Source: Aquimarina sp. TRL1 (GTDB taxonomy: Bacteria; Bacteroidota; Bacteroidia; Flavobacteriales; Flavobacteriaceae). From it: DNA of 64,000 nt. The translations under genes were made by a program, and so were the position numbers. Location: contig NZ_CP053590.1 of NCBI RefSeq assembly GCF_013365535.1, forward strand, positions 1,106,501 to 1,170,500, written 5' to 3'. The notes beneath the pieces were generated by a model. That model was not told where the DNA came from, did not search any database, and worked only from the letters and a program-made list of their open reading frames with translations. Shown in pieces: positions 25,183 to 37,000 of this stretch (position 1 is its first letter; each line of letters begins with the position of its first letter).

Positions 25183-25776
25183 TTATAAAGCAATTGGAGG
25201 ATCGGTAAATTGAAATCGGATCAGCCCATTCCCAAAAAGCAAGTCCTCATAAAGTATTTCTATGGACTCCCCTTCCGGAACTCCTTCAAAATATAACAGC
25301 ACTTTTTTATAAGGTGCTAATTTAAAATTGCGTTCAAAAGTCACTCCCGAACAGCGAATACTATCCCCTGATTGGGTAATGGCTTTAAAATCTTTCTGAA
25401 TCTCGAAGGCCATATATTTTACTCCTGATTCATAATCCATTCGGGTGAAGGTTTCCTCCAGCAGATCTTTGCCTTTTTCCTGTTCGAAATTGATCTCAAC
25501 AATGCGTTCAGTTTTTACTGTTTGATAGATAGAATCGATCTCCCGGAGGTCCTTCTCCGGAAATTGTTTTGCCAGATAAAAGGGAACCGGTACCTGTGTT
25601 GCCTTATACGAAAGCCCTTCGTATAAACGGGTCATGGATCTGGAGGTCCATCCTCGCTCTTTTAACTGATACATGGTATCCTTTTCTACCAATTCGCCTT
25701 TTTTGGATTCTCCCGTACACGAAAGAAAAAAAATAATCACTGCAATTCCTGCAATTCCTTTTTTTAATATGTCCAT
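25183..25776 (-). CDS. Lipoprotein of the secretion operon
   Basis: Residues 1-20 form a signal peptide with a lipobox ending 'IIFFLSCTGE', with Cys at about 20. The mature part is 177 residues of mixed alpha/beta character with no motif that I recognise. As the first gene of the operon, with a candidate promoter box about 66 bases upstream, it is likely co-transcribed with the whole machine. An outer-membrane or periplasmic accessory such as a pilotin is one possibility. Confidence 0.65.
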   Translation of the reverse strand: MDILKKGIAGIAVIIFFLSCTGESKKGELVEKDTMYQLKERGWTSRSMTRLYEGLSYKATQVPVPFYLAKQFPEKDLREIDSIYQTVKTERIVEINFEQEKGKDLLEETFTRMDYESGVKYMAFEIQKDFKAITQSGDSIRCSGVTFERNFKLAPYKKVLLYFEGVPEGESIEILYEDLLFGNGLIRFQFTDPPIAL

Positions 25777-26385
25777 TATATCCTCAATATATATTCCCTA
25801 ATCCTTCGAAAAAAAAATGATGCACCTTCTTTAGTATCTTACAAAAATATCCAACCTGCCTCTCTTTTTTTAAAACACTCATGTCCATTTACAAATGGAC
25901 ATATCACAAAACAAACACAATCAACTAAAAAACAAGACACTACACATACATCAAGACTCCTGCACTGCTTTTTATTTTATCCCTATTTTGAAGTACTCTT
26001 CAGGGATATTGAAACGCGTTGTTTTTAAATTCCGACTGTCAAAAGTAGATCTTATACTAAAAAATCAGGTTTTTGTCCTCCGGTTTTTTCTGTCTTTGCA
26101 GTAGATTTTTCGAAAAGCAACCATCCCCGGCTCTTTTTGGAGCATGTAATCCCTGATAATTGCCTTCCTGTCATCCCATTCTCTTATCTATAACTTTTCT
26201 TTTGTTTTTCCTGTTATTTTTTAGGGGGATATATGGCTGCATCCTCTTCAAAAAGCATATAAAACCTCTTGAAAAATTTTTTAAACCTCTATATTACAAG
26301 CTCCTACACAGAAAGCCCTCTGATAATCACTACTTTCGTTTCTATTAACATCGCCCTCCTTTTTTCGGGATGGCATAAAAACAAT
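25777..26385. other. Intergenic region between secretion operon and pseudogene area
   Basis: I see no intact gene in this 609-base stretch. It holds a candidate minus-strand promoter (25842-25849) for the secretion operon and a 14-mer CTGTCTTTGCAGTA (26090-26103) that recurs at 55259-55272. Open frames of 60-70 codons on the plus strand have no start context or recognisable content. Confidence 0.55.
25842..25849 (-). promoter_or_regulatory. Candidate -7 box (TATTTTTG) of the secretion operon
   Basis: TATTTTTG on the minus strand matches TAnnTTTG exactly and lies 66-73 bases before the lipoprotein start at 25776. A clear TTTG -33 element is not seen at the usual distance, so the call is tentative. 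Confidence 0.35.
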
Positions 26386-26871
26386 ATGGCAACCAACAAT
26401 TTAATTTCAACTGCATTCTCTACTGAGGAAGTAAACAGTATTATTGCATCTATTGCTACTATTGAAAAGATTATCAGTGACAAAGTGATTAATCTCACGA
26501 CGGAAGAACGCCAACTATACGGAAAACTGGGTTAAAAAAGTCGGGGGGCATATATGGATCAAAAACCTGAGCTCATTCCTTTTTATCTGGATAAGAAAGA
26601 ATTTGATAAAGATGTGAAAGCCCTTGAGGATATCAAACCGATACTGCGATGAATTACTTCTGTATATGAAAGTCTGGATAATACTTCTAAACTACTTAGT
26701 ACTGATATTTATAATGCGGCAATTACTTATTATCGCAATATTAAGCTGATCAGCCAGCAGAATGTAGCGGGTACTACAAGTACCTATAAGGATTTATCGA
26801 GTCAGTTTCCGGGGCGTAGTTCTGCTATCCCGGAAGAAAACAGGGATTTGGATCTTCCTAACGACCTATAA
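26386..26871 (+). pseudogene. Conserved Bacteroidota hypothetical, two in-frame nonsense codons
   Basis: A continuous reading frame of 162 codons is broken by TAA at 26533 and TGA at 26650 and ends with TAA at 26869. The parts read MATNNLISTAFSTEEVNSII at the start, then MDQKPELIPFYLDKKEFDKD, then TYYRNIKLISQQNVAGTTST and STYKDLSSQFPG near the end. This matches a conserved hypothetical family of about 160 residues that I know from many Bacteroidota genomes, so the gene is recently dead. The function is not known. Confidence 0.75.
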
Positions 26872-26918
26872 GGCATAGTGAACAACTATCGGAGCGTTCT
26901 GTACGTATTTTAGCCCGT

Positions 26919-27026
26919 TCAGACACCCCTGTCTCCTTCTCCTTTGATCTCGTTATCCATTTCCTGACCCTGGAAGCCGTAGCGGTAGTTCCCACTATTC
27001 CCATGTCTATTGGGTAAAAGCATCCC
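26919..27026 (-). pseudogene. RHS core fragment
   Basis: On the minus strand 35 codons read [20 protein letters not shown] and then [11 protein letters not shown] before stopping. The same segment occurs in the intact RHS gene at about 28990-29105. The copy is flanked by unrelated sequence and stops where a toxin region would begin. It is a relic of a second RHS-type gene or a displaced cassette. Confidence 0.85.
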
Positions 27027-27028
27027 AA

Positions 27029-27172
27029 AAAGATAAAACACAAGATGAACATTTAAAATTGATTGACAAGCTAGACGAGGAAGATAAATCTACCATCTTT
27101 AAAATCATTGATAAAATGCTTACCAATAAGAAGTTTAAGGATTTCTTTGATAAAAACGCAGCTTCACTTTAA
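27029..27172 (+). pseudogene. C-terminal remnant of an HTH regulator, copy 1
   Basis: The plus-strand frame ends with '[20 protein letters not shown]' and 'MLTNKKFKDFFDKNAASL' and a TAA at 27170. This acidic, then basic tail is typical of flavobacterial XRE-family regulators, but the DNA-binding domain is missing. It abuts the RHS fragment without a start codon. A hairpin terminator follows 12 bases later. Confidence 0.65.
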
Positions 27173-27183
27173 GGCATAAAAAA

Positions 27184-27211
27184 AGCTACCCAGTATAAAA
27201 ACTAAGTAGCT
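27184..27211 (+). terminator. Hairpin after regulator remnant 1
   Basis: AGCTAC and GTAGCT arms, extended by an inner AGT/ACT pairing, flank an A-rich loop. TCTCTTTATTT follows on the plus strand and an A-run precedes it, so it could act in both directions. Confidence 0.55.
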
Positions 27212-27288
27212 CTCTTTATTTATATAGTATACATTTCCTTACTGTACCGCCACTAGCAAATGCTAGCGGTAGCCGTTACTCTGACAAA

Positions 27289-27455
27289 TTAGCATCATCA
27301 GGGATGCCAACTCTCACGATAAAACACTCGTAGAAAAACTACAACTACTCGATATGCTTGATGAGGATGAAAAAAAATCTATATATACCCTGATTGATTC
27401 GCTTGTCTCTAAAAAGAAGTTAAAAGACAATCTAAAAAACCTGGCTAATCTATAA
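27289..27455 (+). pseudogene. C-terminal remnant of an HTH regulator, copy 2
   Basis: The frame reads 'ISIIRDANSHDKTLVEKLQL', 'LDMLDEDEKKSIYTLIDSLV' and 'SKKKLKDNLKNLANL', then TAA at 27453. It is clearly related to the copy 140 bases upstream, starting at the same DKT position, but differs at many residues. No start codon or HTH domain precedes it. This suggests duplicated cassette remains rather than a single broken gene. Confidence 0.65.
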
Positions 27456-27461
27456 AACAAC

Positions 27462-27487
27462 AAAAGCTACCTGTTACAGTAGCTTTT
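27462..27487. terminator. Bidirectional hairpin between regulator remnant 2 and immunity gene
   Basis: AAAAGCTAC and GTAGCTTTT form a perfect 9-bp stem with an 8-base loop. The U-run works for the plus-strand remnant, and the A-run on the other side serves the minus-strand immunity gene, whose stop is 22 bases away. The arms share AGCTAC/GTAGCT with the hairpin at 27184-27211. Confidence 0.75.
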
Positions 27488-27508
27488 CTGGTTATTTTTA
27501 ATCGATAA

Positions 27509-28033
27509 TTACTTTACTATTTGAACTTCTCTCCATAAACTTGGAGAGTCCACAAAATAGACAATATCTTTATTATTTAATTTGGAAAAATTTGGTAGTA
27601 ATTTCATAGACTTAATCAGAGATAATTCTAAATATTCTTCCTTTAAACAAATACTTTCTATTTCATTATCAATTTCTTCTACCAAGTATAACCTTCTAGA
27701 TTTATCCAATAATAACCATTGATACGGATCATTACTCTCATCATTAATCAGTATACTTCTTTGCAATAAAGTCACTATTTCTAAGCCTAACAGTAGGTTA
27801 TTATATGCACCTACTTTGGTTAAAACATCAATATCGACATATACATTAAGTTCAAGATAAAAACACTTTTTTAGGTCATCTAAATAAGATTTTTCACATC
27901 TAATCAAAAACTCTCCTTCTTCTAATAATTCTCCTACCTGATCTTCTTTACATTCAAATATCAATCCTAGACTTTTTTTTACTTCTAGCAAAGTAATTTC
28001 ATAATCTAAATAAAAAACAAAATGTTGATTCAT
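27509..28033 (-). CDS. Probable immunity protein of the RHS toxin
   Basis: The gene starts one base after the RHS stop codon (TAA at 28035-28037, ATG at 28033); a longer in-frame start at 28063 overlaps the RHS end and looks less likely. The product, about 174 residues, begins MNQHFVFYLDYEITLLEVKK and is acidic and soluble without signal or membrane segment. I do not recognise an immunity family. The directly adjacent place behind a variable RHS C-terminus is the standard position for a cognate immunity protein, so the role is inferred from context. A terminator follows. Confidence 0.7.
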   Translation of the reverse strand: MNQHFVFYLDYEITLLEVKKSLGLIFECKEDQVGELLEEGEFLIRCEKSYLDDLKKCFYLELNVYVDIDVLTKVGAYNNLLLGLEIVTLLQRSILINDESNDPYQWLLLDKSRRLYLVEEIDNEIESICLKEEYLELSLIKSMKLLPNFSKLNNKDIVYFVDSPSLWREVQIVK

Positions 28034-28034
28034 A

Positions 28035-31000
28035 TTAGTATTTCTTAACAAACTCTTTAGCAAAATTCAAAGTTTCTGTAGATATTCCAGCACCTGTAGC
28101 TGCTTTTTGTAATTTATCCGCAGGAACATTCTTTATTAATTTAATCGCTTTTATTTGCCCTTGTGTTAACTTCATAAAACCTTCTCCTGATATAGGGAAT
28201 AGAGTTGCTCCTTCATTTTTTACCCCATAAATGTTTCCATTGATATCAATATTACCGTCTTTTAGTTTTTTAAAGTTACCAGAATTAAAATCATCTAAAT
28301 CCCTCTTTAAAATTTCATCAGGTGCTACAGTTGAAGCTTTTGTTTTTGCATTTTTTGCTCCAATTTTATCTGAATTTAAAATATGCCTACTATTGATTTG
28401 AGCCTTAACTTTAGGAACTTGTTCTACCGCTATCCCCGTTGTAGCAGGAGTTTTAGTGGACTTAGTATTTTTAGTTATTGAATTAGATTTAAAAGCTCTG
28501 CTAATTTGTAAATTCCCATATATAGCAGCAACCATTAAAATATATTCTGCCCCTACTTCTATATTATTATGGACTATTGCTGCTTTAGCTTCATTATCAG
28601 CATATTCCATTCCATTTATAGCTTCTAAAACTTCTTCATTCGTATCACCTAAAGCGTATAAACTTTGGTTAGCCTGTTCTTGAGACATTCTGTGCCATCT
28701 ACCATCTGTTCCATATATAAATGAGTTGTTAGACTTGTCAAGATGTATCTTTTTACCTCCAATGATAGTTATACTGTTCTCTACTTCAAATGCTTTAATA
28801 GGGACTAAATATTCTATTCCATTTATTTCTCTTAAACCAAGTAAATAAAAGGTTGATTCTAGACCTTCTCTATCTATTGTATTAATAAGTCTATTTTCAC
28901 TAAAAGCATATGGAGATATATTAGGATATTCGTGTGTAAGAGGATCAACTGCAAAGAACCTGTTCAATCTAGGATCGTGCATCCTAAACTTGTAGTTTAT
29001 ACTATTCCCTTCCCCTTTGATTTCATTATCCATTTCCTGTCCCTGGAAGCCATAACGGTAATCTGAAGAGTTCCCATGTCGGTTAGGTAAAAGCATACCG
29101 CCGGGATAATAATCACTAAATGAAAGAACATCCGGAGTAAAGGTAGTTAAATTCCCTGTAACAGTAGCAGTCTTGCGATCACTTATCACACTCATTACAT
29201 TTCCTAAGTGATTGCTTAGCTCATATCGCTTATCCCCAACTGTATTGCCCACTGTAGCTTCTGCTACAGCCTGATCACTGCTTAGAGCAATGTTCTTTTC
29301 TTCAATACCCAGTCGACTGCTCCCATAGATATGATGTTCCTTTAAGCGCATATCCGTAGCAACTGCCCCACTGGTATTTGCCTGATATACCCCCAATACA
29401 TTCCCCTGAGCATCTCTGCTGTATAAGGTTGTCTTGTTCTCCGGCAGTACCCGCTTACCAATACGGTTCCCTAGTCCATCATAATAGAAAGATACCTCTG
29501 TACCATTGCTCTTACGGATCTTCTTTACTTTACCATCTACCCGCCATTCGATATTGTGAATCCCTTCCTGCTTGTCTTCTATCAATTGACCTATCGCATC
29601 ATAACTGTAATTCCCGGGATTCTGATCCGACAAATCATTAAATGTACTCCCCGCAATGGTATCGTCTACATGGCTTAACTGATTCGAACGCACTTGCTGC
29701 CCTGTCTCCGGATCAGTAACTGTCTTATAGGTATATTGCAAGGCGTCCATATCCACAACCGATCCCTGACTGTTGACCGTAGCCCGATGCAACTGCTGTA
29801 AGTTCCCATTCTTATCATAGCTATAACTACTGTGGTATGAAGGTGTTGCTGTCATCCCGGTCAGCTGTGATCCCTGCATCTTCTTGATACGGTTTAACTG
29901 ATCATATTCATAGTGATTGATCTGGGAGGACAACATCGATTCATTGTTGTCTATCAGACTGGTGACCATTTGCTTGATATTCCCGTTGTACAAATTCTTA
30001 GTACTCTCTAATCCGGGACTGTTACTGTATACAAAAGAGCTCCCTGTAGTAGTACCGATCGATTGATAATCTCCTTCATAATAACTTAAGGAATATCCCA
30101 GGGCATCTTTAGCCACATCAGAAGCGGAAGATCCATCTCCTCCCATATCTGCCGTCGGGTCTAAGGACTCTCCATTAACGCCTTTTAACCAGCCCTGAAG
30201 GGTATAGGCGTAATCAAGACCCTGTACCTGCCTGGATCCTAGTACTGTTCTGGCTAAAGGTCCGTGTGAAAAATATGCATACCGGGCATCCTCCTCCCAT
30301 ATACGGCCGTTATCTGAGGTCGATACTCCTACAATACGGTTGTCTGCATCATAGCGATACTGATGGATAAACTGATCCGCCTTCCCTTTTTGATAGGTTA
30401 CCCTATGAACATTACCACTGATCAGATCGTATTCGTATTGGGTACGCTTCATCCCTGAGGTAGGATCATCCAGGGTCAATGCCATCTGTTTATCGTGCTG
30501 CACCAGCTCTTTAACATTCCCATGGATGTCATAGTGATAGAAAATCGCATGGTCGTATTGTCGCTCTAAGGTCGTACTGCTATACTGATCATAGTAGTAA
30601 ATTCCTGCCACCCGGTTGCGGGTCGTACTCCGATAGATCGACTGATCTGATACCGTCTCAAAAATCTCCGCCGCTCCTATCGAAAGATCGTTATAACGGG
30701 TACGGGTGACCTCTACCCGATCCCTGGAAATATTCTGAGGGTACTGATCTTCTACACGGGTCGATACCACATTGCCCGTAGCTGTATAAACCAGTGTACC
30801 TGTCTTCTCCCGGATGGAAATCCCAACGGTTGGAGTAAGTGCTCCTGCCTCTACAATCCGACCCAAAGCATCATAAGTGGTATAGCTAAATTGATTGGCG
30901 GCTAACTGATTGGCATTCTGTGAAGCGATAATTCTTCCCAGCTCATCATAGGCAAAACGGGTAATCCCTCCATCAGGAGTTTTCTGCCATACCAGTTGAT

Positions 31001-34000
31001 TCAGAGAATTATATCGGTATTTGGTCAATAGCTCATGTGCTGGTAATAAACTACTATTCTCCCGGGCGATATCATTAGTTCGATGCTGATTGATACGGCT
31101 ATTAAGGGATTCCCCGGAAGCATCTGATGCCTGTAATTCTGTATCCGTAAAACGATCAACTCCCTCCGGAGGAACCGTTTGTAGTAAATTCCCCGACTGA
31201 TCGTAATAATATAAGGTGTATTGGTATTCCTTATCATAATAGGTCATATCAAAGGTCTCTACTGCATTGTCTATCGCTTGTGATAAATACTCAGCTATAA
31301 ATTCTGCCCGCTTACCTGCTATATAACTATCGTATACATCCCGGGTATATGCCGCCCGAACACTTTTGACAAATTGCTGGCAATCCGTGTCATCAGGAAT
31401 CGTCACTGTAACTTCTGTAAAATCGGTGAAAAATGGACGGGGAACACAGATATCTTCATTCCCGGAGGTATTCAGATAATCCGTGGTAAAAGCAGTCCAG
31501 CTTTTGGCGCTATCGCCACTGCTGCTCACATGAGCCTGATACAGATCAATAACAGCAGAACGCCCCTTATAAGTCCTACGCATCCCCGGATATCCATAGT
31601 TAAACTCTGTAGCACCAAATTCACTGATGGTCAGATAGTAAAGATCTAGTGTCGATACTATCCCTAATTTGGTCAGGTAATACTCATAATCGGCTACCAG
31701 GTATTGCAACGAGTACTGACAAAAATCTTCTGCACTAACAATATCCTCTGCCTCCGTATCCCCTATCCGACTCATCACCCCTGTATATGCAGAATAGGTC
31801 GTTGTACAACTTAGTGGTTCCACTACAGGAGGAATACAAACGGTAGGACCACAAGGAATAGTCTCATCCGCAATTGTCGTGGATTTGGCAGAGGGTGGGT
31901 TTGATTTTTTTGAGTTGTTTAGGTCTCGTGCATATGTTGATGTTGATAAGGTCTCATTCTCATTTAGTTCTGATACTATTCTCGTAGGTACCAAAGATAC
32001 AGGCCATGATAATAGATCACAGAGAAATTGATTTTCATATGTTCGAGGTAGATCTGAAGCTGAAAAAGTTATAATTACATTTTTAGCTTGTTTAAGACCA
32101 CCTAGACTATCTTTGTAATTGATTGTACAAAATGTTCCTCCTGAAATAGAATTATTAACCCCTTGGGTTAATTCTATATTAGAGCGAACAATTTCAATAT
32201 CTATTATTTCTGAAATATCGAAAAAGTCTTCCTCTAAACTAAGTTTTATGCTTGTTATATATCCCCCAGATCTAGTAAGGATCAAATGCATAGTTCCTCT
32301 AGTCTGTATATGACCAGTAGCAAATCTATGGTAAATTGGTTCTGTTTCTGCAGAATCAAATTGATAGTCATATACAGATGTAGGATCCGTTAAGCCAAAA
32401 TGGTTTTCTATCCTCTTTTGAAGATTCACATTCCCAAAAAACAATTCATCAAAAATAGTACTTGATACAGGTCTATTTTCTTTCATTGATGTAATCCCCT
32501 CATTAAGTGCTATTTTTAAAGCATGCTCTAAATTATTTTCTAATACAGCATCTCCACAAATACCATCTATATTCTCATTATCTAAATTATCCGGATTTTG
32601 TGCTAATGAAGTAGCATTATAATCTGTATTACAAAAAAATTGAAATAAGATAGGAGATTTATGATCATTAGGGTCATTTATTTTTACTCCTCTAAAATTA
32701 TGCAAGGAGGTATATTGTTTACCATTTAAATCAGTAGAAACTACAGTGAATCTTCCATTAGAGCTATGTGTGATACTATCTATTTGTTTTGGTATTTCAC
32801 CGGAAGGTACATTCAACGGAATTGATACCTGGTGTATATCTGACAAGTTTATACTCAGAGCATACACATTAGAAGATGTACGTGTAATAGAAAACTTGAC
32901 ATGTTCTTTAATCGAATAATCAAAAAACTTATCATAACAAGTTGTACAAGGAAGAGCACTTTTTACAGTCAGTACTTTCTGTATAAAATTTGTATATTCA
33001 GGATATCCTTGTAAATTTATAAGCCTTCCCTGATTTATACCTATTCCTGCTAAATCAACATTCCGAAATACGGCATTAACAAGGTGTTTAATATCATTTG
33101 CAAATTGATTTGCTTCTGCTATTGCTTCACCTATACAATCCACAGGAGGATCTTCAAAAAACTGACAATCCGGTCTAAATCCACTAACCTGACAAACTGT
33201 ATTGGTCCGCATTGGTAACAGATTTGCAATACTTCCGGTTGTTGCTATCTCCTGATTGGTACTACGATCTGTATGTGTAAATGCTAATACTCCCTCTTTT
33301 TGGATATCCAACTTCGTAATCCTTCCTATATTCAACACGTTAGCCCCATCACTTCTCCGTTGTTGTATTCTAAAAATAGCCCAATTAGAGTCTCCACATT
33401 GGGTTGAGTTTGTATGATGAGCAATAGCGGACGCATCTGCTGTTGGATCTGCTGAGAAAATCAACATTAATTCCTCAAAATGATTGGATCGTCGCAAGAA
33501 AAAACAACTGTTAAAATCCGTAGAAACATTAATGCCAGGAATATCTTTTGTATAGCGGGAAATTCGTTCCCGATATTTTGTGTTATTTAAAAAGTCACTA
33601 GTCAGGGGCGAACTTATCGTATAAGGGGTATCTAATCGGTTCTCATTGAGAATCCCTTCATTTAATAAGGTCAATAGTCCTGCTTCGAAGGTCTCTTCTG
33701 CCTGTTGATTCTGAATACATATAACCTGGTTATCTCCCCCCACCAAATCATTAATATCCCCACAACACAATAAATTAATCAGTCGGCATACTCCGGTAAC
33801 TACATCACAGGATTCATATAACCTGGCAGTGGCTATTTTAGGGAAATGATCCGCTTCTCTATAGGTAATATTTAACTGTTGCTGGGTTATCTGCCCCTTA
33901 TCATTATAGAGATAGTTAACATTTGCCCCTGTTATCACCTCTATAACGGCTGGATCTAATACCTGACCCAATTCCATCGTTAATCTGGTTACTCCCCCAA

Positions 34001-37000
34001 CTGTAAGCTCATAGGTACCCCTACCATCTGCCTTCCAAAGAGCAGCTCCTGCTCCAAAAAATGTAGCCAGATAACTTCCCGAATAAGATGACATACTATT
34101 CAAAGAAACACTCCCATTGTTTAGAGTTCCCCGTTGTTCTAATTCATACATCACATCCCGAAGGGCTGTCTCAAAACGGGTCGTATTATTACAGCCTGAA
34201 ATATCTGTACCACTACCATCTCCTATATACTCCCCAACACCATCAGCTTCTGTGATACTACACGCTGCAATACGTGCCTGGGTCTGACCACTAAGAACAA
34301 TCTCCTGAGTCGTAGTTCCTCCAATAGTCACCTCTGCCAATACCTGATAACGAAAACGCTCACTGCTGGCATCATAACTCGAATAAATCTGTTTTACAGA
34401 AGTGATCTGCCAGGTGCCTGCTCCATAGTTCTGCCAGGTATTGCTAAAACTTGCAGGTAAACTAACACTAATAGGAATAGTACCTACTGCCTGATTGTTT
34501 TGATAAAAACGAATATCTAATGTCTTATTGGCAGCTGTAAGGTTCGTTCGTATCTCTACTGCTGCATCTGTAGGATGACTCCCTCCTAAATCTGTAAATA
34601 ATGCCGGAGTCAGGTATCCTCCTCTATAGGTGCTACTAGCAGGAATACCTGAACCATACTCCTTAAAATAGTAATTTAAGTACATCTCTAAATCCCGAGC
34701 CTTAGGACATACTCCTGTAGCAATATAATATTCGTAATTAGTGAAATTAGCCAGGTCATTATAGATATCTCCTCCATTATCTCCTGAACTATATAGGTTA
34801 TCCGAAGGCTTAAATCGTTTTTCCTTTTCTTTATATAATTCGCTGTGAAGATCCGCGCAGATTCCTGCTGCACCCCCCTGAATCAATCCTCCTACCTGAT
34901 TATTGACAGAGGTACTGTATCCTGATAATACCGTTAACAAAGTAGTCGGTGGCGCTTGTTCCCCTATACAACCATTGTAACAGCCATTGTTCCTGGCGTA
35001 AATATTCGAAAATAAGCTTTGTACAACTTGTTTGGCAACTCCATAGTTCGCTTTATATGTATTCCAAAACTGATCTTGTTTCGATACATCACTAAAACCA
35101 TCTACCTTTCCTAAAATACTCGCTGCAGTAGGACTGCTTCCTAATCCCAAATCACAACTGCTTATACTATTACAAACCAAAGTACCATAGGAAAATGCCA
35201 TCGCACTCATTCCACTACCATTATAATTCGACAGAAGGGATTCACGAATTACTGACTCCCGGGCATTTCTGGATGTACTATTCTCTACCGCTGGGATAGT
35301 CCCTCTAAAATAAGGATCCGATGCCGATAAGGATTCCAAACTACCTAACAAACCTGCTGCCTTTGCTGCTGCATAGCTCTTAACTGATCCTAAATATGCA
35401 TCATATCCATCAGAGTTCATCTTGCCTCCTGAAACCGTACTGGTCATACCACAAACTGCCCGGTTATATGTTATATAACAATACTCCGGATGATACACCA
35501 AAAGGGAAGAAGTCCAACTGTCCTGCCAGATATCATCTCTTAAAAAATCCGTAACCAAAGCCAGATTTTGTGGCTCTGTATATACATACTCCCGGTCTGC
35601 CGACTCCCGAACAACAGCCCCTTCAATAAGCATAGGGTCATAGGTAATTTCTTCTGTCGGTTGACCTGCTACAATACGTGTAGTTATTAGCTGTTTTACT
35701 TTGATATAACTAATCTGTCCATCTTCTGTATAGTAATGACCCGAGGTATACAACCCAGACCCGGAAGGAGCCGGATCATGCGCTTCATGACGAGGGTTTC
35801 GCCAACTGTTATGTTCCCCGGATGAAGTACGCGTGCTTATCAATTCATTAGATGTACTAAATATGGATAATACGCTGGAATTTTCTATTATACCACTGCC
35901 TCCTGTGGTCTGATCATTATAAACAGCTCCTCTATATGCCCCGTATTGACCTAAAGGTTTCATATCATTCCTTAAAATCGAATGGGAAATACTACAACTA
36001 AGCGAGGATGAACTAACAACATCTGAAGGGGCACCTCCATCTAAAACACCCTCTTGACAGGGAGCATTACAGGCTCTGATCAAAGCGTCCCACTGTATAG
36101 CAAAAACAGCAGCTAAACGCGTCTTTTCTTCCTCTAATTCAGTAGCTGATAAATGGGATAAGGATGAATAATCATATGCCTCTACCTGGGTGGTCACATA
36201 CTGAGACTTGCTCCCATAATCCGATAGCAGGGCTGCCTCGCATTCACTACAGGTCATAAAACAACCTTCGAAACTAAGAACAGGAAGGTTACTCACTTCT
36301 TCCGGACTGATATAACACGCATCATTAGCATCCTGAAGCCTGGCTACATAGGCATCTGCATAAGATGCTAAGGCTTCTCTGTCGACCGACAAACTCTTGC
36401 TTATGGTATAACTACCTCTTGGAACCGAAGCCGTCGCTTCCGGCAAAATAAAAGTTCCTGAAGTCACTCTACTCATATCTACCTTTTCTACCACTGGAGT
36501 GGCGAGTAAAGAAACCCCGTCCAAATCCTCAATAGCTATTTCCAGATCATAAACAAAAGGATATTGAACAACCGTAGTAGGACTACAATTATCTTCAAAA
36601 AAAGGAGCATTCGATAGTGTATAATTAAATCGATAGCCCCTATCAAAGGCTGAAACCTTCGTCCCTCCATATTCCAGCGCGTCATATAAAGGACCAAATC
36701 CCCCTGTGCTCGTTTTAATAGTATTATCTAAAGCCGTATCCTTTGCTCCGCGACTGAGTTTGCCCAGTAAATCAACCGTCATTTCCTGATGAAGACTTGT
36801 GTCTTGCTCTTCTGAAAGCCCCGTTAACCCTGTCCCCGCTGCATCGCCCGATAAAGCCGTAGCAATGGTACGACCCTGAGGATCGAGATAACTAACACTT
36901 GCCTGACCATTAGGATCAATGACCAGATTCTTCTTATAATGACCGTGATGACCTACATTATAACCAAACAAACGGTTTAATTCTTTCTGTTCGGGGGTAC

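Noticed and set aside
28034-28063. Longer start of the immunity gene overlapping the RHS end
   Set aside because: The ATG one base after the RHS stop is the more natural start; the extra ten residues look like frame carry-over.
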